This document shows, in pieces, positions 1 to 7,117 of a stretch of DNA of 9,650 nucleotides. The notes under the pieces were generated by a model. That model saw only the letters and a program-made list of their open reading frames with translations. It was not told the DNA's origin and ran no database searches. Made by a program: the position numbers and the translations under genes. Where the stretch lies: NCBI GenBank assembly GCA_025359005.1, contig JANYHP010000357.1, positions 1-9,650 on the forward strand. The letters run 5' to 3'. Every line of letters starts with the position of its first letter. The stretch's first letter is position 1. This stretch comes from Hyphomicrobiaceae bacterium (GTDB lineage: Bacteria > Pseudomonadota > Alphaproteobacteria > Rhizobiales > Hyphomicrobiaceae).

Positions 1-330
1 AATGTTTTGTCGGTCTATGCCTTGATGAACTGGCCGCAGTTCGGCGCCTATTCGGCGGCGCAGGCTGCCATGCTGTCGGCGTCGCTGTCATTACGGTCGG
101 AGTTCAGAAGTGCCGGCGTGCGTGTGGTCAATATCTTCTCCGGTCCCGTCGAGACCGAGTGGTTCCAAACCGTGCCACCGCCCAAAGTCGCGCCCGCCCA
201 GATCGCGACGGCGATCGTGCAGGCACTGCGCAACGGCCACGAGGACGTCTACGTCGGTGACATCGCCGAGGACGTTCGCGCGCGCCTCGTCGCCAACGCC
301 AAGGCCCTCGAACGCGAATTGGGAAGCTGA
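1..330 (+). CDS. Short-chain dehydrogenase/reductase (SDR), 5'-truncated, with Gln at the catalytic Lys position
   Basis: This is the C-terminal 109 residues of an SDR; the reading frame is open from base 1, so the gene begins upstream of the window and the N-terminal cofactor-binding TGxxxGxG motif is not visible. The fragment opens with NVLS, matching the catalytic Ser strand (Ser4 of the fragment), followed 13 residues later by Tyr17 in YSAAQ. The usual YxxxK lysine is Gln21 (codon CAG, bases 61-63). The segment GVRVVNIFSGPVETE matches the conserved SDR strand and the PG loop that contacts the nicotinamide. The tail (bases ~175-327) resembles the C-terminus of many SDRs of about 230-250 residues. 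SDRs normally oxidise or reduce hydroxyl/carbonyl groups with NAD(P). It lies 5 bases before the hydrolase gene and probably shares its mRNA. Family assignment is secure; activity is uncertain because of the missing lysine. Confidence 0.88.
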   Translation, partial: NVLSVYALMNWPQFGAYSAAQAAMLSASLSLRSEFRSAGVRVVNIFSGPVETEWFQTVPPPKVAPAQIATAIVQALRNGHEDVYVGDIAEDVRARLVANAKALERELGS

Positions 331-335
331 GCGCC

Positions 336-1154
336 ATGGCCGTAACGCCGAAAGCATCTGCCAAGAAAGCCCGGGCGCTCGCCGCGTTCGCTGAGGCCGT
401 CGCCACCGGCGCGGTGCGAATTGTCGATCTCACGCAGACGCTGTCGCCGGATTTTCCGACGCTGGTGCTGCCGCCCGAGTTGGGACAGTGCGCACCGTTC
501 CGCATCGAGGAGGTGTCGCGCTACGACGAGCGCGGGCCCGGCTGGTACTGGAACAACATCACGCTCAGCGAGCACACCGGCACGCACTTCGACGCGCCGA
601 TCCATTGGGTGACCGGCCGCGATCTGCCCAACAACAGCGTGGACGCGATCCCGCCACGGCATTTCATGGCGCCGGCTGCCGTCATCGATTGCAGCGCAGC
701 AGCGGCAGAAGACCCCGACTTTACGCTCGAAATCGCACACGTCGAAGCATGGGAGAAAGCCCACGGGCGGATCGGGCGCGGTGCCTGGGTGGTGCTGCGC
801 ACGGACTGGTCGAAGCGCAACGCGACCGACTACGTCAATCTCCGCGAGGATGGCGCGCACACGCCCGGGCCGTCGTCGGAGGTGATGCGGTTTCTGGCGG
901 ACGAGCGCGACATCATCGGCTTCGGCACGGAGACGATCGGGACCGACGCCGGTCAGTCGCATCACTTCAATCCGCCGTTTCCGGCGCACCACTATATGCA
1001 CGGCAAGGGCCGCTATGGTCTGCAATGCCTCGCAAACCTCCATCTGCTGCCGCCGGTCGGGGCGCTGATCGTGGCAGCCCCTCTCAAGATCCGGCAGGGC
1101 TCGGGCAGTCCGTTGCGCGTGTTGGCGTTGGTGGACGAGGACAGCGCACCATGA
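336..1154 (+). CDS. Cyclase-family metal-dependent hydrolase (kynurenine formamidase / isatin hydrolase superfamily)
   Basis: This is a 272-residue protein of the putative cyclase family (PF04199 type), whose characterised members are metal-dependent amidohydrolases such as kynurenine formamidase KynB and isatin hydrolase. The diagnostic motif HTGTHFDAPIH is at residues 80-90, giving likely metal ligands His80, His84 and Asp86. The segment DLTQTLSPDFP (31-41) matches the conserved family start. A second His-rich segment (HHFNPP at 209-214, AHHYMH at 217-222) and GLQCLANLHLLP (228-239) form the conserved C-terminal half. By eye, Gln230 falls where kynurenine formamidases have a metal-binding Glu in a motif like vENLaNL. 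About 29 residues precede the core, rich in Ala and Lys and without a signal peptide, so it is probably cytoplasmic. The ATG at 336 is preceded by GGGAAG, and the stop overlaps the next gene by ATGA. Hydrolysis of a cyclic amide, formamide or lactone is likely; the substrate is unknown. Confidence 0.9.
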   Translation: MAVTPKASAKKARALAAFAEAVATGAVRIVDLTQTLSPDFPTLVLPPELGQCAPFRIEEVSRYDERGPGWYWNNITLSEHTGTHFDAPIHWVTGRDLPNNSVDAIPPRHFMAPAAVIDCSAAAAEDPDFTLEIAHVEAWEKAHGRIGRGAWVVLRTDWSKRNATDYVNLREDGAHTPGPSSEVMRFLADERDIIGFGTETIGTDAGQSHHFNPPFPAHHYMHGKGRYGLQCLANLHLLPPVGALIVAAPLKIRQGSGSPLRVLALVDEDSAP

Positions 1155-1879
1155 GCGGAAAATTGACAGCCCTCGTTACTGGCGGCAGTGCTGGGATCGG
1201 TGCCGAGATTTGTTCGCGACTGCTCGCGGCCGGCTATCATGTCGTTTCGCTTGCGCGGCGGCCGGCAGCGGTGCATGCGCGGCTGACCAACGTCGCCGTC
1301 GATCTGCTCGATGCGGCAGCGACGGCTGCGGCGGCGGCCGATGTCGTCCGCCGGTTCGAGGTGACCCACGTAATCCACAACGCGGGCGCGATCCGCGCGA
1401 ACTTTCTGGCGGATACGTCTGTCGCTGATCTGGCGGCGCTGTCGCAGCTGCATCTGGGCGTCGCGCTCGCGCTGGCACAGGCTGTGACGCCGGGGATGCA
1501 GGCGCGCCGCTTCGGCCGCATTATCCTGATGTCGTCGCGCGCGGCGATCGGCGTGCCGACCCGAACGGTCTACTCGGCCACCAAGTCCGGCATGATCGGC
1601 ATGGCGCGCACCTGGGCGCTGGAGTTGGGCCCGCACGGCATCACGGTCAATGTCGTCGCGCCTGGGCCGATCGAGAGTACGGAGATGTTCCACGAGGTGC
1701 TGCCGGCGGGCGATCCGCGCATTGCGCGGTTGGCGAATTCCATTCCCGTGCAACGGCTCGGCACGCCGGCCGACGTGGCACGGGCGGTCGAGTTTTTTGC
1801 GTCCCCCGACGCGGGGTTCGTGACGGGGCAGGTGCTGTACGTGTGCGGTGGCGCAAGCGTCGGCGCGATTGCGATCTGA
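1151..1879 (+). CDS. SDR family NAD(P)-dependent oxidoreductase (FabG-like)
   Basis: This complete classical SDR has 242 residues, a normal length for the family. It carries the cofactor motif TGGSAGIG (residues 10-17), NAG (77-79), the catalytic Ser at 128/129 in ILMSSRAAIG, Tyr141 and Lys145 in YSATK, and the nicotinamide-contact loop PGPIEST (171-177). The C-terminus (VTGQVLYVCGG, 224-234) is the usual substrate-loop and dimer-interface end. All catalytic residues are intact, unlike the SDR at the left edge. The start is the ATG at 1151, in a 4-base ATGA overlap with the hydrolase stop and with GAGG ten bases upstream; the frame stays open further left only as a shadow inside the hydrolase. 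Translational coupling implies a shared pathway, probably oxidation of a hydroxyl or reduction of a ketone on a hydrolase substrate or product. FabG itself is unlikely because there is no fatty-acid synthesis context. Confidence 0.93.
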   Translation: MSGKLTALVTGGSAGIGAEICSRLLAAGYHVVSLARRPAAVHARLTNVAVDLLDAAATAAAAADVVRRFEVTHVIHNAGAIRANFLADTSVADLAALSQLHLGVALALAQAVTPGMQARRFGRIILMSSRAAIGVPTRTVYSATKSGMIGMARTWALELGPHGITVNVVAPGPIESTEMFHEVLPAGDPRIARLANSIPVQRLGTPADVARAVEFFASPDAGFVTGQVLYVCGGASVGAIAI

Positions 1880-1890
1880 GGCGGGCTCAG
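1876..1890. other. Short inverted repeat spanning both convergent stop codons
   Basis: CTGAG (1876-1880) and CTCAG (1886-1890) form a perfect 5-bp stem around the loop GCGGG. The TGA of the + strand SDR (1877-1879) and the TGA of the - strand ligase (read from 1889 to 1887) lie in opposite arms. There is no T-tract on either side, so it is at best a weak bidirectional end structure and may be chance. The convergent genes leave only 7 bases between them, so no ordinary terminator fits here. Confidence 0.3.
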
Positions 1891-3464
1891 GTCAGCCGCA
1901 CTGGGGCAGAGCGGTCCCAGGTTGTGGCGGTGACGCCGGCGTTCTTCAAGACGGCCTTCTGTACCTTGCCGTTCTCGGTCATCGGCAGCGCCGCCACGAT
2001 GTCGATGTAGCGCGGCACGGCAAAGGCTGGCAGCAGCGACGCGCAATGAGCGGTGATTGCAGCGGGTGTGGTGCGTGCGCCCGGCTTGAGCGTGAGCGTC
2101 GCCATCACCTCTTCCTCGGCCAGGTCCGATGGCACGCCGAACACGGCGGCGTCGGCGACGGCTGGATGGCATAGCAGCGCCGCTTCGACCTCGAACGAGG
2201 AGATGTTTTCGCCCCGGCGGCGGATGCTGTCTTTCAAGCGGTCGACGAACGCGAACGCGCCATCTGGCTCGCGGCGCACGCGATCGCCGGTGTGGAACCA
2301 GCCGCCCGCCCAGGCCTCGGCAGTCTTCTCAGGGTTGTTGAAGTACCCGCTGGCGAAGGCGTGCGGCAGAGCGGTTTTGAGCAGCAGTTCACCGACCGCC
2401 GCATCCGCGCCCGCTTCGTCGACGACGCGCGCCTCTAGCCCTGGCGAGAGGTGGCCGATCTGGCCATCGACGCGCGCACGTGCCGTGGCGCCAATGGCGA
2501 AGGTCGTTTCGGTCGAACCGTAGCCGTCGACGAGGGCGATCCCAGTGCGCGCACGAAAGGCGCTATGCAGTGCTGCCGGCACGCCAGGCGCTAGGATAGT
2601 GCGGACCGCGTGCGCGCGTTCGTCGCTGGACGGCGCGCGCGACAACAGCATCGGCACCATGGCGCCCAGCAGATAGGACACGGTGGCTTTGTGCGCGGCC
2701 ATCGATGCCCAGAACCCCGACACGGAGAATTTCGGCTCGACCACCTGACGGCCGCCCGAGAGCAGCGCCTGGAAGAACGTGTTGATGGCGTTGACGTGGA
2801 ACAGTGGCAGCGTGGTGGCCAGCACGTCTCCGGGGCGGAGTTCGAGAAAGCGGGCTGTGGTGGCGGCCCACCAGTAGAGCTGCGCGTGGGGGCACACGAC
2901 GCCCTTCGATACGCCCGTGGTGCCCGAAGTATAGAGCACGGCAAATGGCGTACCCGGTTCGACATGGGCTGACGGCACTTCGGTTGTGGCGACCGGCATG
3001 GGCGCGGCGAAGATTGGCAGCGCTCCAGCATCGGCGCCGAGCCACCAGATGCGCTCTAACGCAAGCCCCGCGTACGTTTCCGGGGGCAGGCCAGCCAGCA
3101 GGTCGGTCTCGGCGACAAGCAGCCGTGCGCCGCAATCGGCGAGGATGTGGCGAACCTGGGGGCCACGCGCGCTGGCGTTGATCGGCACGGCGATGGCGCC
3201 ACACCACGCAGCCCCCAGCAGCAGGCGCATGACGTCGGCGCGATTGCGCGAGAGAATGGCGACGCGATCGCCGCGGCGTAGTCCTGCGTCTTGCAGCAGC
3301 CCGGCGGTGCGGGCCGCCATGGCCGGTGCATCGGCATAGCGCCAACGCTCGCCGCCGCATTCAAACAGCGGCGCCGTGCCAAGGCGCGCCGCTTGCGTTC
3401 GCAGCAGGGCCGGAATTGTGCGATCGGCCGGCGCAAAACGATACGTCAACGCGCCATCGGGCAT
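1887..3464 (-). CDS. AMP-forming acyl-CoA synthetase/ligase (ANL superfamily)
   Basis: This 525-residue class I adenylate-forming enzyme would convert a carboxylic acid, ATP and CoA to an acyl-CoA through an acyl-adenylate. All core motifs are visible: the P-loop YTSGTTGVSKG (178-188), the aromatic/adenine motif YGSTE (315-319), HTGD (391-394), the hinge region DRLKDSIRRRGENIS (408-422), and the C-terminal catalytic Lys500 in TENGKVQK. Length and the RRGENIS segment resemble ATP-dependent acyl-CoA ligases of the CaiC/long-chain FadD-like group, but acid specificity cannot be read from this. The ATG at 3464 overlaps the stop of the upstream ATPase gene by one base (TGATG), so the ligase is translationally coupled to an ABC importer. 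This suggests it activates the imported acid. It ends 7 bases from the convergent SDR. No frameshift or missing motif is seen. Confidence 0.93.
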   Translation of the reverse strand: MPDGALTYRFAPADRTIPALLRTQAARLGTAPLFECGGERWRYADAPAMAARTAGLLQDAGLRRGDRVAILSRNRADVMRLLLGAAWCGAIAVPINASARGPQVRHILADCGARLLVAETDLLAGLPPETYAGLALERIWWLGADAGALPIFAAPMPVATTEVPSAHVEPGTPFAVLYTSGTTGVSKGVVCPHAQLYWWAATTARFLELRPGDVLATTLPLFHVNAINTFFQALLSGGRQVVEPKFSVSGFWASMAAHKATVSYLLGAMVPMLLSRAPSSDERAHAVRTILAPGVPAALHSAFRARTGIALVDGYGSTETTFAIGATARARVDGQIGHLSPGLEARVVDEAGADAAVGELLLKTALPHAFASGYFNNPEKTAEAWAGGWFHTGDRVRREPDGAFAFVDRLKDSIRRRGENISSFEVEAALLCHPAVADAAVFGVPSDLAEEEVMATLTLKPGARTTPAAITAHCASLLPAFAVPRYIDIVAALPMTENGKVQKAVLKNAGVTATTWDRSAPVRLT

Positions 3465-4183
3465 CAGGCGGCGCCCCCGAGGTAGGTTGCGACCACACGC
3501 GGATCATGGAGGAGATCGGCCGCCTTGCCGGAGAGCGTGACCCCGCCCGTCTCGATAACGTGCGCGCTGTCGGCGGTCTGTAAGGCGGCGCGCGCATTTT
3601 GTTCGACTAGCAGGATGGCGACGCCGGTCTCCTTCAGTGCTTTGATGATGTGGAAGATGTCGCGCACGATCAGCGGTGCCAGCCCCAGGCTGGGCTCGTC
3701 GAGCATCAACAGGCGCGGCTTGGCCATCAGCGCGCGGCCGAGCGCCAGCATCTGTCGTTCTCCGCCAGACAGCGTGCTGGCGCGCTGCGTCCGGCGTTCG
3801 GCGAGGCGCGGAAAGCGTGCGTACACACCGTCGAGCCGTTGCCGCGTGCCGGAGATGTCGGTGCGTCGCACGTAACTGCCGAGCCGGAGATTTTCAGCGA
3901 CCGTGAGATCGCCAAACAACTCGCGGCGCTCCGGCACCAAGCAGAGCCCGTTCTCGACGCGGTCTTCGATCTCGCTGCCGGCAAGGTCGCGGCCCTGGTA
4001 GCGGATGGAGCCGGTGGCCGGAACAAGCCCCATTAAGCCCGCCAGCAGCGATGTCTTGCCGGCGCCGTTGGGGCCGATAATGGAGATGATCTCGCCGTCA
4101 TGCACGCGCAGCGAAACGCCGCGCACGGCCTCCACCTTGCCGTAGCTGATGCGTAGGTCGTCGACCTCCAACAGGGCGCTCAT
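3464..4183 (-). CDS. livF: LivF-type ABC transporter ATP-binding protein
   Basis: This 239-residue ATPase is of the HAAT (branched-chain amino acid transporter-like) family. It has Walker A GPNGAGKT (37-44), signature LSGGERQ (138-144), Walker B LLMLDEPSLGLAP (158-170) and LLVEQN (191-196). The Gln in the position of the usual switch His is characteristic of LivF proteins and separates this one from LivG. The C-terminus (LLHDPRVVATYLGG) is also typical of the family. It should pair with the LivG-like domain of the neighbouring fusion protein to form the nucleotide-binding dimer on the cytoplasmic face. The ATG at 4183 shares ATGA with the upstream fusion gene's stop and is preceded by GGAGG with six bases of spacing (4190-4194 on the + strand). 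The substrate need not be an amino acid; the coupled CoA ligase points to a carboxylic acid. The liv symbol denotes the family only. Confidence 0.94.
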   Translation of the reverse strand: MSALLEVDDLRISYGKVEAVRGVSLRVHDGEIISIIGPNGAGKTSLLAGLMGLVPATGSIRYQGRDLAGSEIEDRVENGLCLVPERRELFGDLTVAENLRLGSYVRRTDISGTRQRLDGVYARFPRLAERRTQRASTLSGGERQMLALGRALMAKPRLLMLDEPSLGLAPLIVRDIFHIIKALKETGVAILLVEQNARAALQTADSAHVIETGGVTLSGKAADLLHDPRVVATYLGGAA

Positions 4184-5946
4184 GCGACGCCTCCGAGATA
4201 GGCTTCCTGCACGCGGGCATTGGCGCGCACGGCTGCCGGGGCGCCCTCGGCCAGCTTGGTCCCGAAATCCATCACCACCAAGCGATCGACCAGCCCCATG
4301 ACGAACTCCATGTCATGTTCCACCAGCAAAATCGATATTCCGTCGGCGCGCAGCGATCGAAGCAGCTTGGCGAGGGCTTCCTTTTCGGGCAGGCGCAGGC
4401 CGGCGGCGGGCTCGTCGAGCACGATCAGCACCGGGTCGGCGGCGAGCGCACGCGCGACTTCGAGCACGCGCTGATTGCCGAGTGGCAGCGTACCGGCGAG
4501 ATGCAGGGCCTGTGCGGCAAGGCCGACGCGGTCCAGTTGCCGCATGGCTTCGCTCGTTGCGCGCGCCTCCTCGTCGCGATCGAGATGCAGCGCGCCGGCG
4601 AGGAAGCCCGCGCGAGTGCGCACATAGGTGCCGAGCAGCACGTTGTCGAGCAAGGTCATGGCGGGGCGCAGCTTGACGTGTTGGAACGTGCGGGCGACGC
4701 CGAGCGCGGCGATCCGATCCTGGCGCAAGCGCGTCACGTCCGTGCCGAGAAAAACAATGCGACCGGCATTGCTGGGCAAGGCGCCGGTGATGAGATTGAA
4801 CATGGTGCTCTTGCCGGCACCGTTGGGGCCGATGAGGCCGAGGATTTCCCCCGTTGCCATGGCGAATGAAACGTCATTGACCGCCACAAGTCCGCCGAAG
4901 CGGCGCAGCACGCCAGCCACCTCCAGCAGTGGCGTGCCGGCAGGCGGCAGCGTGCGTCGCGACAGGCCCTCGGCCGCGCTGCGCGGCATGGCGGGCGTCG
5001 CCGGCACCCAGCGACGGAACAGCGAGACGACCCCGCCGCGCGCGTGCTGCAGCAGCACGATCAACAGCACCGAAAACACGACTATTTCGAGCTGAGCGGC
5101 GTTCTTGGAGACATAGGGCAGCACGTCTTGCAGTCGGTCTTTCAAAAGCACGACGGTGGCCGCCCCGATGACCGCGCCAAAGATGGACGAGGCGCCGCCG
5201 ACCATCGCCATCAACAGGAATTCGATGCTCGGCCGGATCTCGAACGGCGACGGGCTCACGTAGCGGTTCATATGCACATAGAGCCAGCCCGCCGTCGCCG
5301 CCAGCAGCGCCGCAATCACGAAGATGACGAGACGGATGCGATAGAGGTTGACGCCGAGGCTTGCCAGCATCGTCGCGCCGCCGCGCAAGCCGCGGATCGC
5401 GCGGCCCTGGCGCGACGACAGCAGGTTGGACGTCAGCCGCAGCGCGACGCCCACGATGATCCAGATGAGATAGAAAATAGCGCCGTTGGACGCGAGGCTG
5501 TAGCCGAATACGGAGATCGCAGGCACGTTACGCAGGCCATCGTGCTGCCCGAGGCCAGGGATGTTGGCGAACAGGAAATAGATGCCGATGCCCCAGGCGA
5601 TGGTGCTGAGCGGCAGAAAATGGCCCTGCAAGCGCAAGGTCGCGGCCCCGAGCAGCCAAGCCGTGGTGCCGGTTGCGGCAAGCGCCAGGGCGAGGCCGAG
5701 CCACGGCGAGAGCCCGCCGGCCGTCGTCGCCCAGGCGCTCGTGTAGGCGCCGACGCCGACAAGGGCTGCTTGGCCGAATGACGTGAGGCCGCCGACACCG
5801 GTGATCAGCACGAGCCCGAGCGCCACCAGCGCGCTTATGCCGATGTAGTTGAGCAGCGTGATGCTGAAGGGAGGGGCAACCAGCGGCGCGAGCGCCAACC
5901 CCAGCACCGACACGGCCAGCAGTGCCCGCTCCACTGACAGCCGCAT
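4180..5946 (-). CDS. Fused LivM-type permease and LivG-type ATPase of an ABC importer
   Basis: This 588-residue protein carries two transporter subunits in one chain. Residues ~1-305 are a LivM permease with many hydrophobic helices, the conserved GGLTSFGQAALVGVGAYTS segment (52-70), and the cytoplasmic coupling loop GRAIRGLRGGATMLASLGVN (181-200). After a linker (~306-338) comes a LivG ATPase: Walker A GPNGAGKST (373-381), signature LPLGNQR (487-493), Walker B VLIVLDEP (506-513) and switch His544 in LLVEHD. The signature differs from the usual LivG form LxYGQQR by Leu for Tyr and Asn for Gln. LivM-LivG fusions are known, especially in alphaproteobacteria. There is no stop or frameshift across the junction, so this is a true fusion in this sequence. 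The ATG at 5946 overlaps the permease stop by one base, with GAGGAG eight bases upstream. The stop overlaps the livF start. Confidence 0.94.
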   Translation of the reverse strand: MRLSVERALLAVSVLGLALAPLVAPPFSITLLNYIGISALVALGLVLITGVGGLTSFGQAALVGVGAYTSAWATTAGGLSPWLGLALALAATGTTAWLLGAATLRLQGHFLPLSTIAWGIGIYFLFANIPGLGQHDGLRNVPAISVFGYSLASNGAIFYLIWIIVGVALRLTSNLLSSRQGRAIRGLRGGATMLASLGVNLYRIRLVIFVIAALLAATAGWLYVHMNRYVSPSPFEIRPSIEFLLMAMVGGASSIFGAVIGAATVVLLKDRLQDVLPYVSKNAAQLEIVVFSVLLIVLLQHARGGVVSLFRRWVPATPAMPRSAAEGLSRRTLPPAGTPLLEVAGVLRRFGGLVAVNDVSFAMATGEILGLIGPNGAGKSTMFNLITGALPSNAGRIVFLGTDVTRLRQDRIAALGVARTFQHVKLRPAMTLLDNVLLGTYVRTRAGFLAGALHLDRDEEARATSEAMRQLDRVGLAAQALHLAGTLPLGNQRVLEVARALAADPVLIVLDEPAAGLRLPEKEALAKLLRSLRADGISILLVEHDMEFVMGLVDRLVVMDFGTKLAEGAPAAVRANARVQEAYLGGVA

Positions 5947-6995
5947 CAGACGATCTCCTCATCCTCTTCCTCGTGAACCGGACTGGCGAGCGAGCGCCAG
6001 ATCAGCACGGGAATGAGGAAGAAGAATACGATCGACTCCTTCAGCGTGGAGGAGAAGAACGATGCGAAGCTTTCGAGAATACCGACGGCCACAGCGCCAA
6101 CGGCGGTGAGCGGATAGCTGACGAGACCGCCAATGATGGCGCCGACGAAGGCCTTGAGGCCGATCAGAAAGCCCGAGTCGTAGTAGAGCGTCGCGACCGG
6201 CCCGATCAGCAGCCCAGATACGCCGGCCAGCACCGATGCCAGCAGATAGGCCACCGTGCTCATGCGCGTCGGCCGGATGCCGACGAGGCGTGCGCCAACC
6301 CGGTTGACAGCGGTCGCCCGCAACGTCAGCCCGGCCAGAGTGTGGCCGAAGGTTAGAAAAAGCAAACCGCTGAACGCGATGGCCGCGCAGACCATCAGCA
6401 GAACCTGCGCGGTGATCGTCGCGCCACCGATTTCAAACACCGCGCGCGAGATGGGCTCGGTGCGGTAACCTTCCGGGCCGAAGAACAGCAAAGCCAGACC
6501 CGAGATGGCGAAATGGACGGCAACGGCCACGATCAGCAGCATCAGCACCGAGGCATCAGCCAGCGGCCGGAATGCGATACGATCGATGAGCGGCGCGAGC
6601 GGCAGCACCAGCAGCAGCGCCAGCGTCATCTCGGCGGCCAGCGGCAACTTGAAGCCGGCGGAAGCAATCGCCAGCGCGGTGGGCAGCGCGGGCAGGACGA
6701 GATAGTTCAGAAACGCACGCGGAAGCTGCGAAATGCGCTTCTGCCGTAGCAGCGTCACGGCCTCCATCAGGAATGCGGTGCCGGCAAGCAGGCCGACGAG
6801 GAACACGGTGCCCGGCAATTTTCCGATCTGGAGGGAGGCGAGCGTCAGCGCGGTGAACGCTGCAATGTCGCCGAAGGGGACGAAGATGACGCGCGTCACG
6901 GAAAAGATGAGAACGGTGCCGAGCGCGATCAGCACGTAGATGGCGCCATTGGCCACCCCGTCGATGGTCAGCAGCAGGGCGATCTGTGAATCCAT
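5946..6995 (-). CDS. livH: LivH-type ABC transporter permease, enlarged
   Basis: This integral membrane subunit (349 residues from the chosen start) of the HAAT importer should pair with the LivM domain to form the channel. Family features are GVANGAIYVLIALG (13-26), AFRPLAD (141-147), the coupling region LRATAVNRVGARLVGI (225-240) and the C-terminal KAFVGAIIGGLVSYP (281-295). It is about 40 residues longer than E. coli LivH (308). The spacing between the first conserved block (Gly42-Asp43) and FRPL is about 99 residues instead of about 50, with additional hydrophobic stretches near 62-80, 97-114 and 118-136. An in-frame GTG at 7007 would add four residues. I prefer the ATG at 6995 because GGGGTG sits nine bases upstream, while that GTG lies inside the presumed ribosome-binding site. 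The C-terminus is strongly acidic (HEEEDEEIV). This is the first gene of the transporter-ligase operon. Confidence 0.92.
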   Translation of the reverse strand: MDSQIALLLTIDGVANGAIYVLIALGTVLIFSVTRVIFVPFGDIAAFTALTLASLQIGKLPGTVFLVGLLAGTAFLMEAVTLLRQKRISQLPRAFLNYLVLPALPTALAIASAGFKLPLAAEMTLALLLVLPLAPLIDRIAFRPLADASVLMLLIVAVAVHFAISGLALLFFGPEGYRTEPISRAVFEIGGATITAQVLLMVCAAIAFSGLLFLTFGHTLAGLTLRATAVNRVGARLVGIRPTRMSTVAYLLASVLAGVSGLLIGPVATLYYDSGFLIGLKAFVGAIIGGLVSYPLTAVGAVAVGILESFASFFSSTLKESIVFFFLIPVLIWRSLASPVHEEEDEEIV

Positions 6996-7004
6996 GTCGT
7001 GTCG

Positions 7005-7010
7005 CACCCC
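7005..7010 (-). promoter_or_regulatory. Ribosome binding site that sets the livH start
   Basis: GGGGTG on the - strand lies nine bases before the ATG at 6995. It contains the alternative GTG start at 7007, which has no comparable purine stretch of its own. This favours the ATG. Confidence 0.5.
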
Positions 7011-7067
7011 GTTTGCGCACGCCGCCCGCGCGCGATGCCGACGCTACTCAGTCGGTGTCCATGAAAC

Positions 7068-7096
7068 AGTCTCCATGCCCGATCCAGGTCTGTCAA
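7068..7096 (-). promoter_or_regulatory. Candidate promoter for the transporter-ligase operon
   Basis: On the - strand, a perfect TTGACA (-35; 7096-7091) is followed after 17 bases by GAGACT (7073-7068), which matches TATAAT at only 3 of 6 positions. It lies about 72 bases before the livH ATG and points into the operon. The -35 is strong and the -10 weak, which fits an activated or alphaproteobacterial promoter but could be chance. Confidence 0.35.
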
Positions 7097-7117
7097 TTAT
7101 TTGAGGGTTAAAACAGT

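Noticed and set aside
488..1150. In-frame upstream extension of the second SDR into the hydrolase gene
   Set aside because: The extension lies wholly within the hydrolase reading frame and has shadow-like composition; the SDR fold begins at the ATG at 1151, just before TALVTGGSAGIG.
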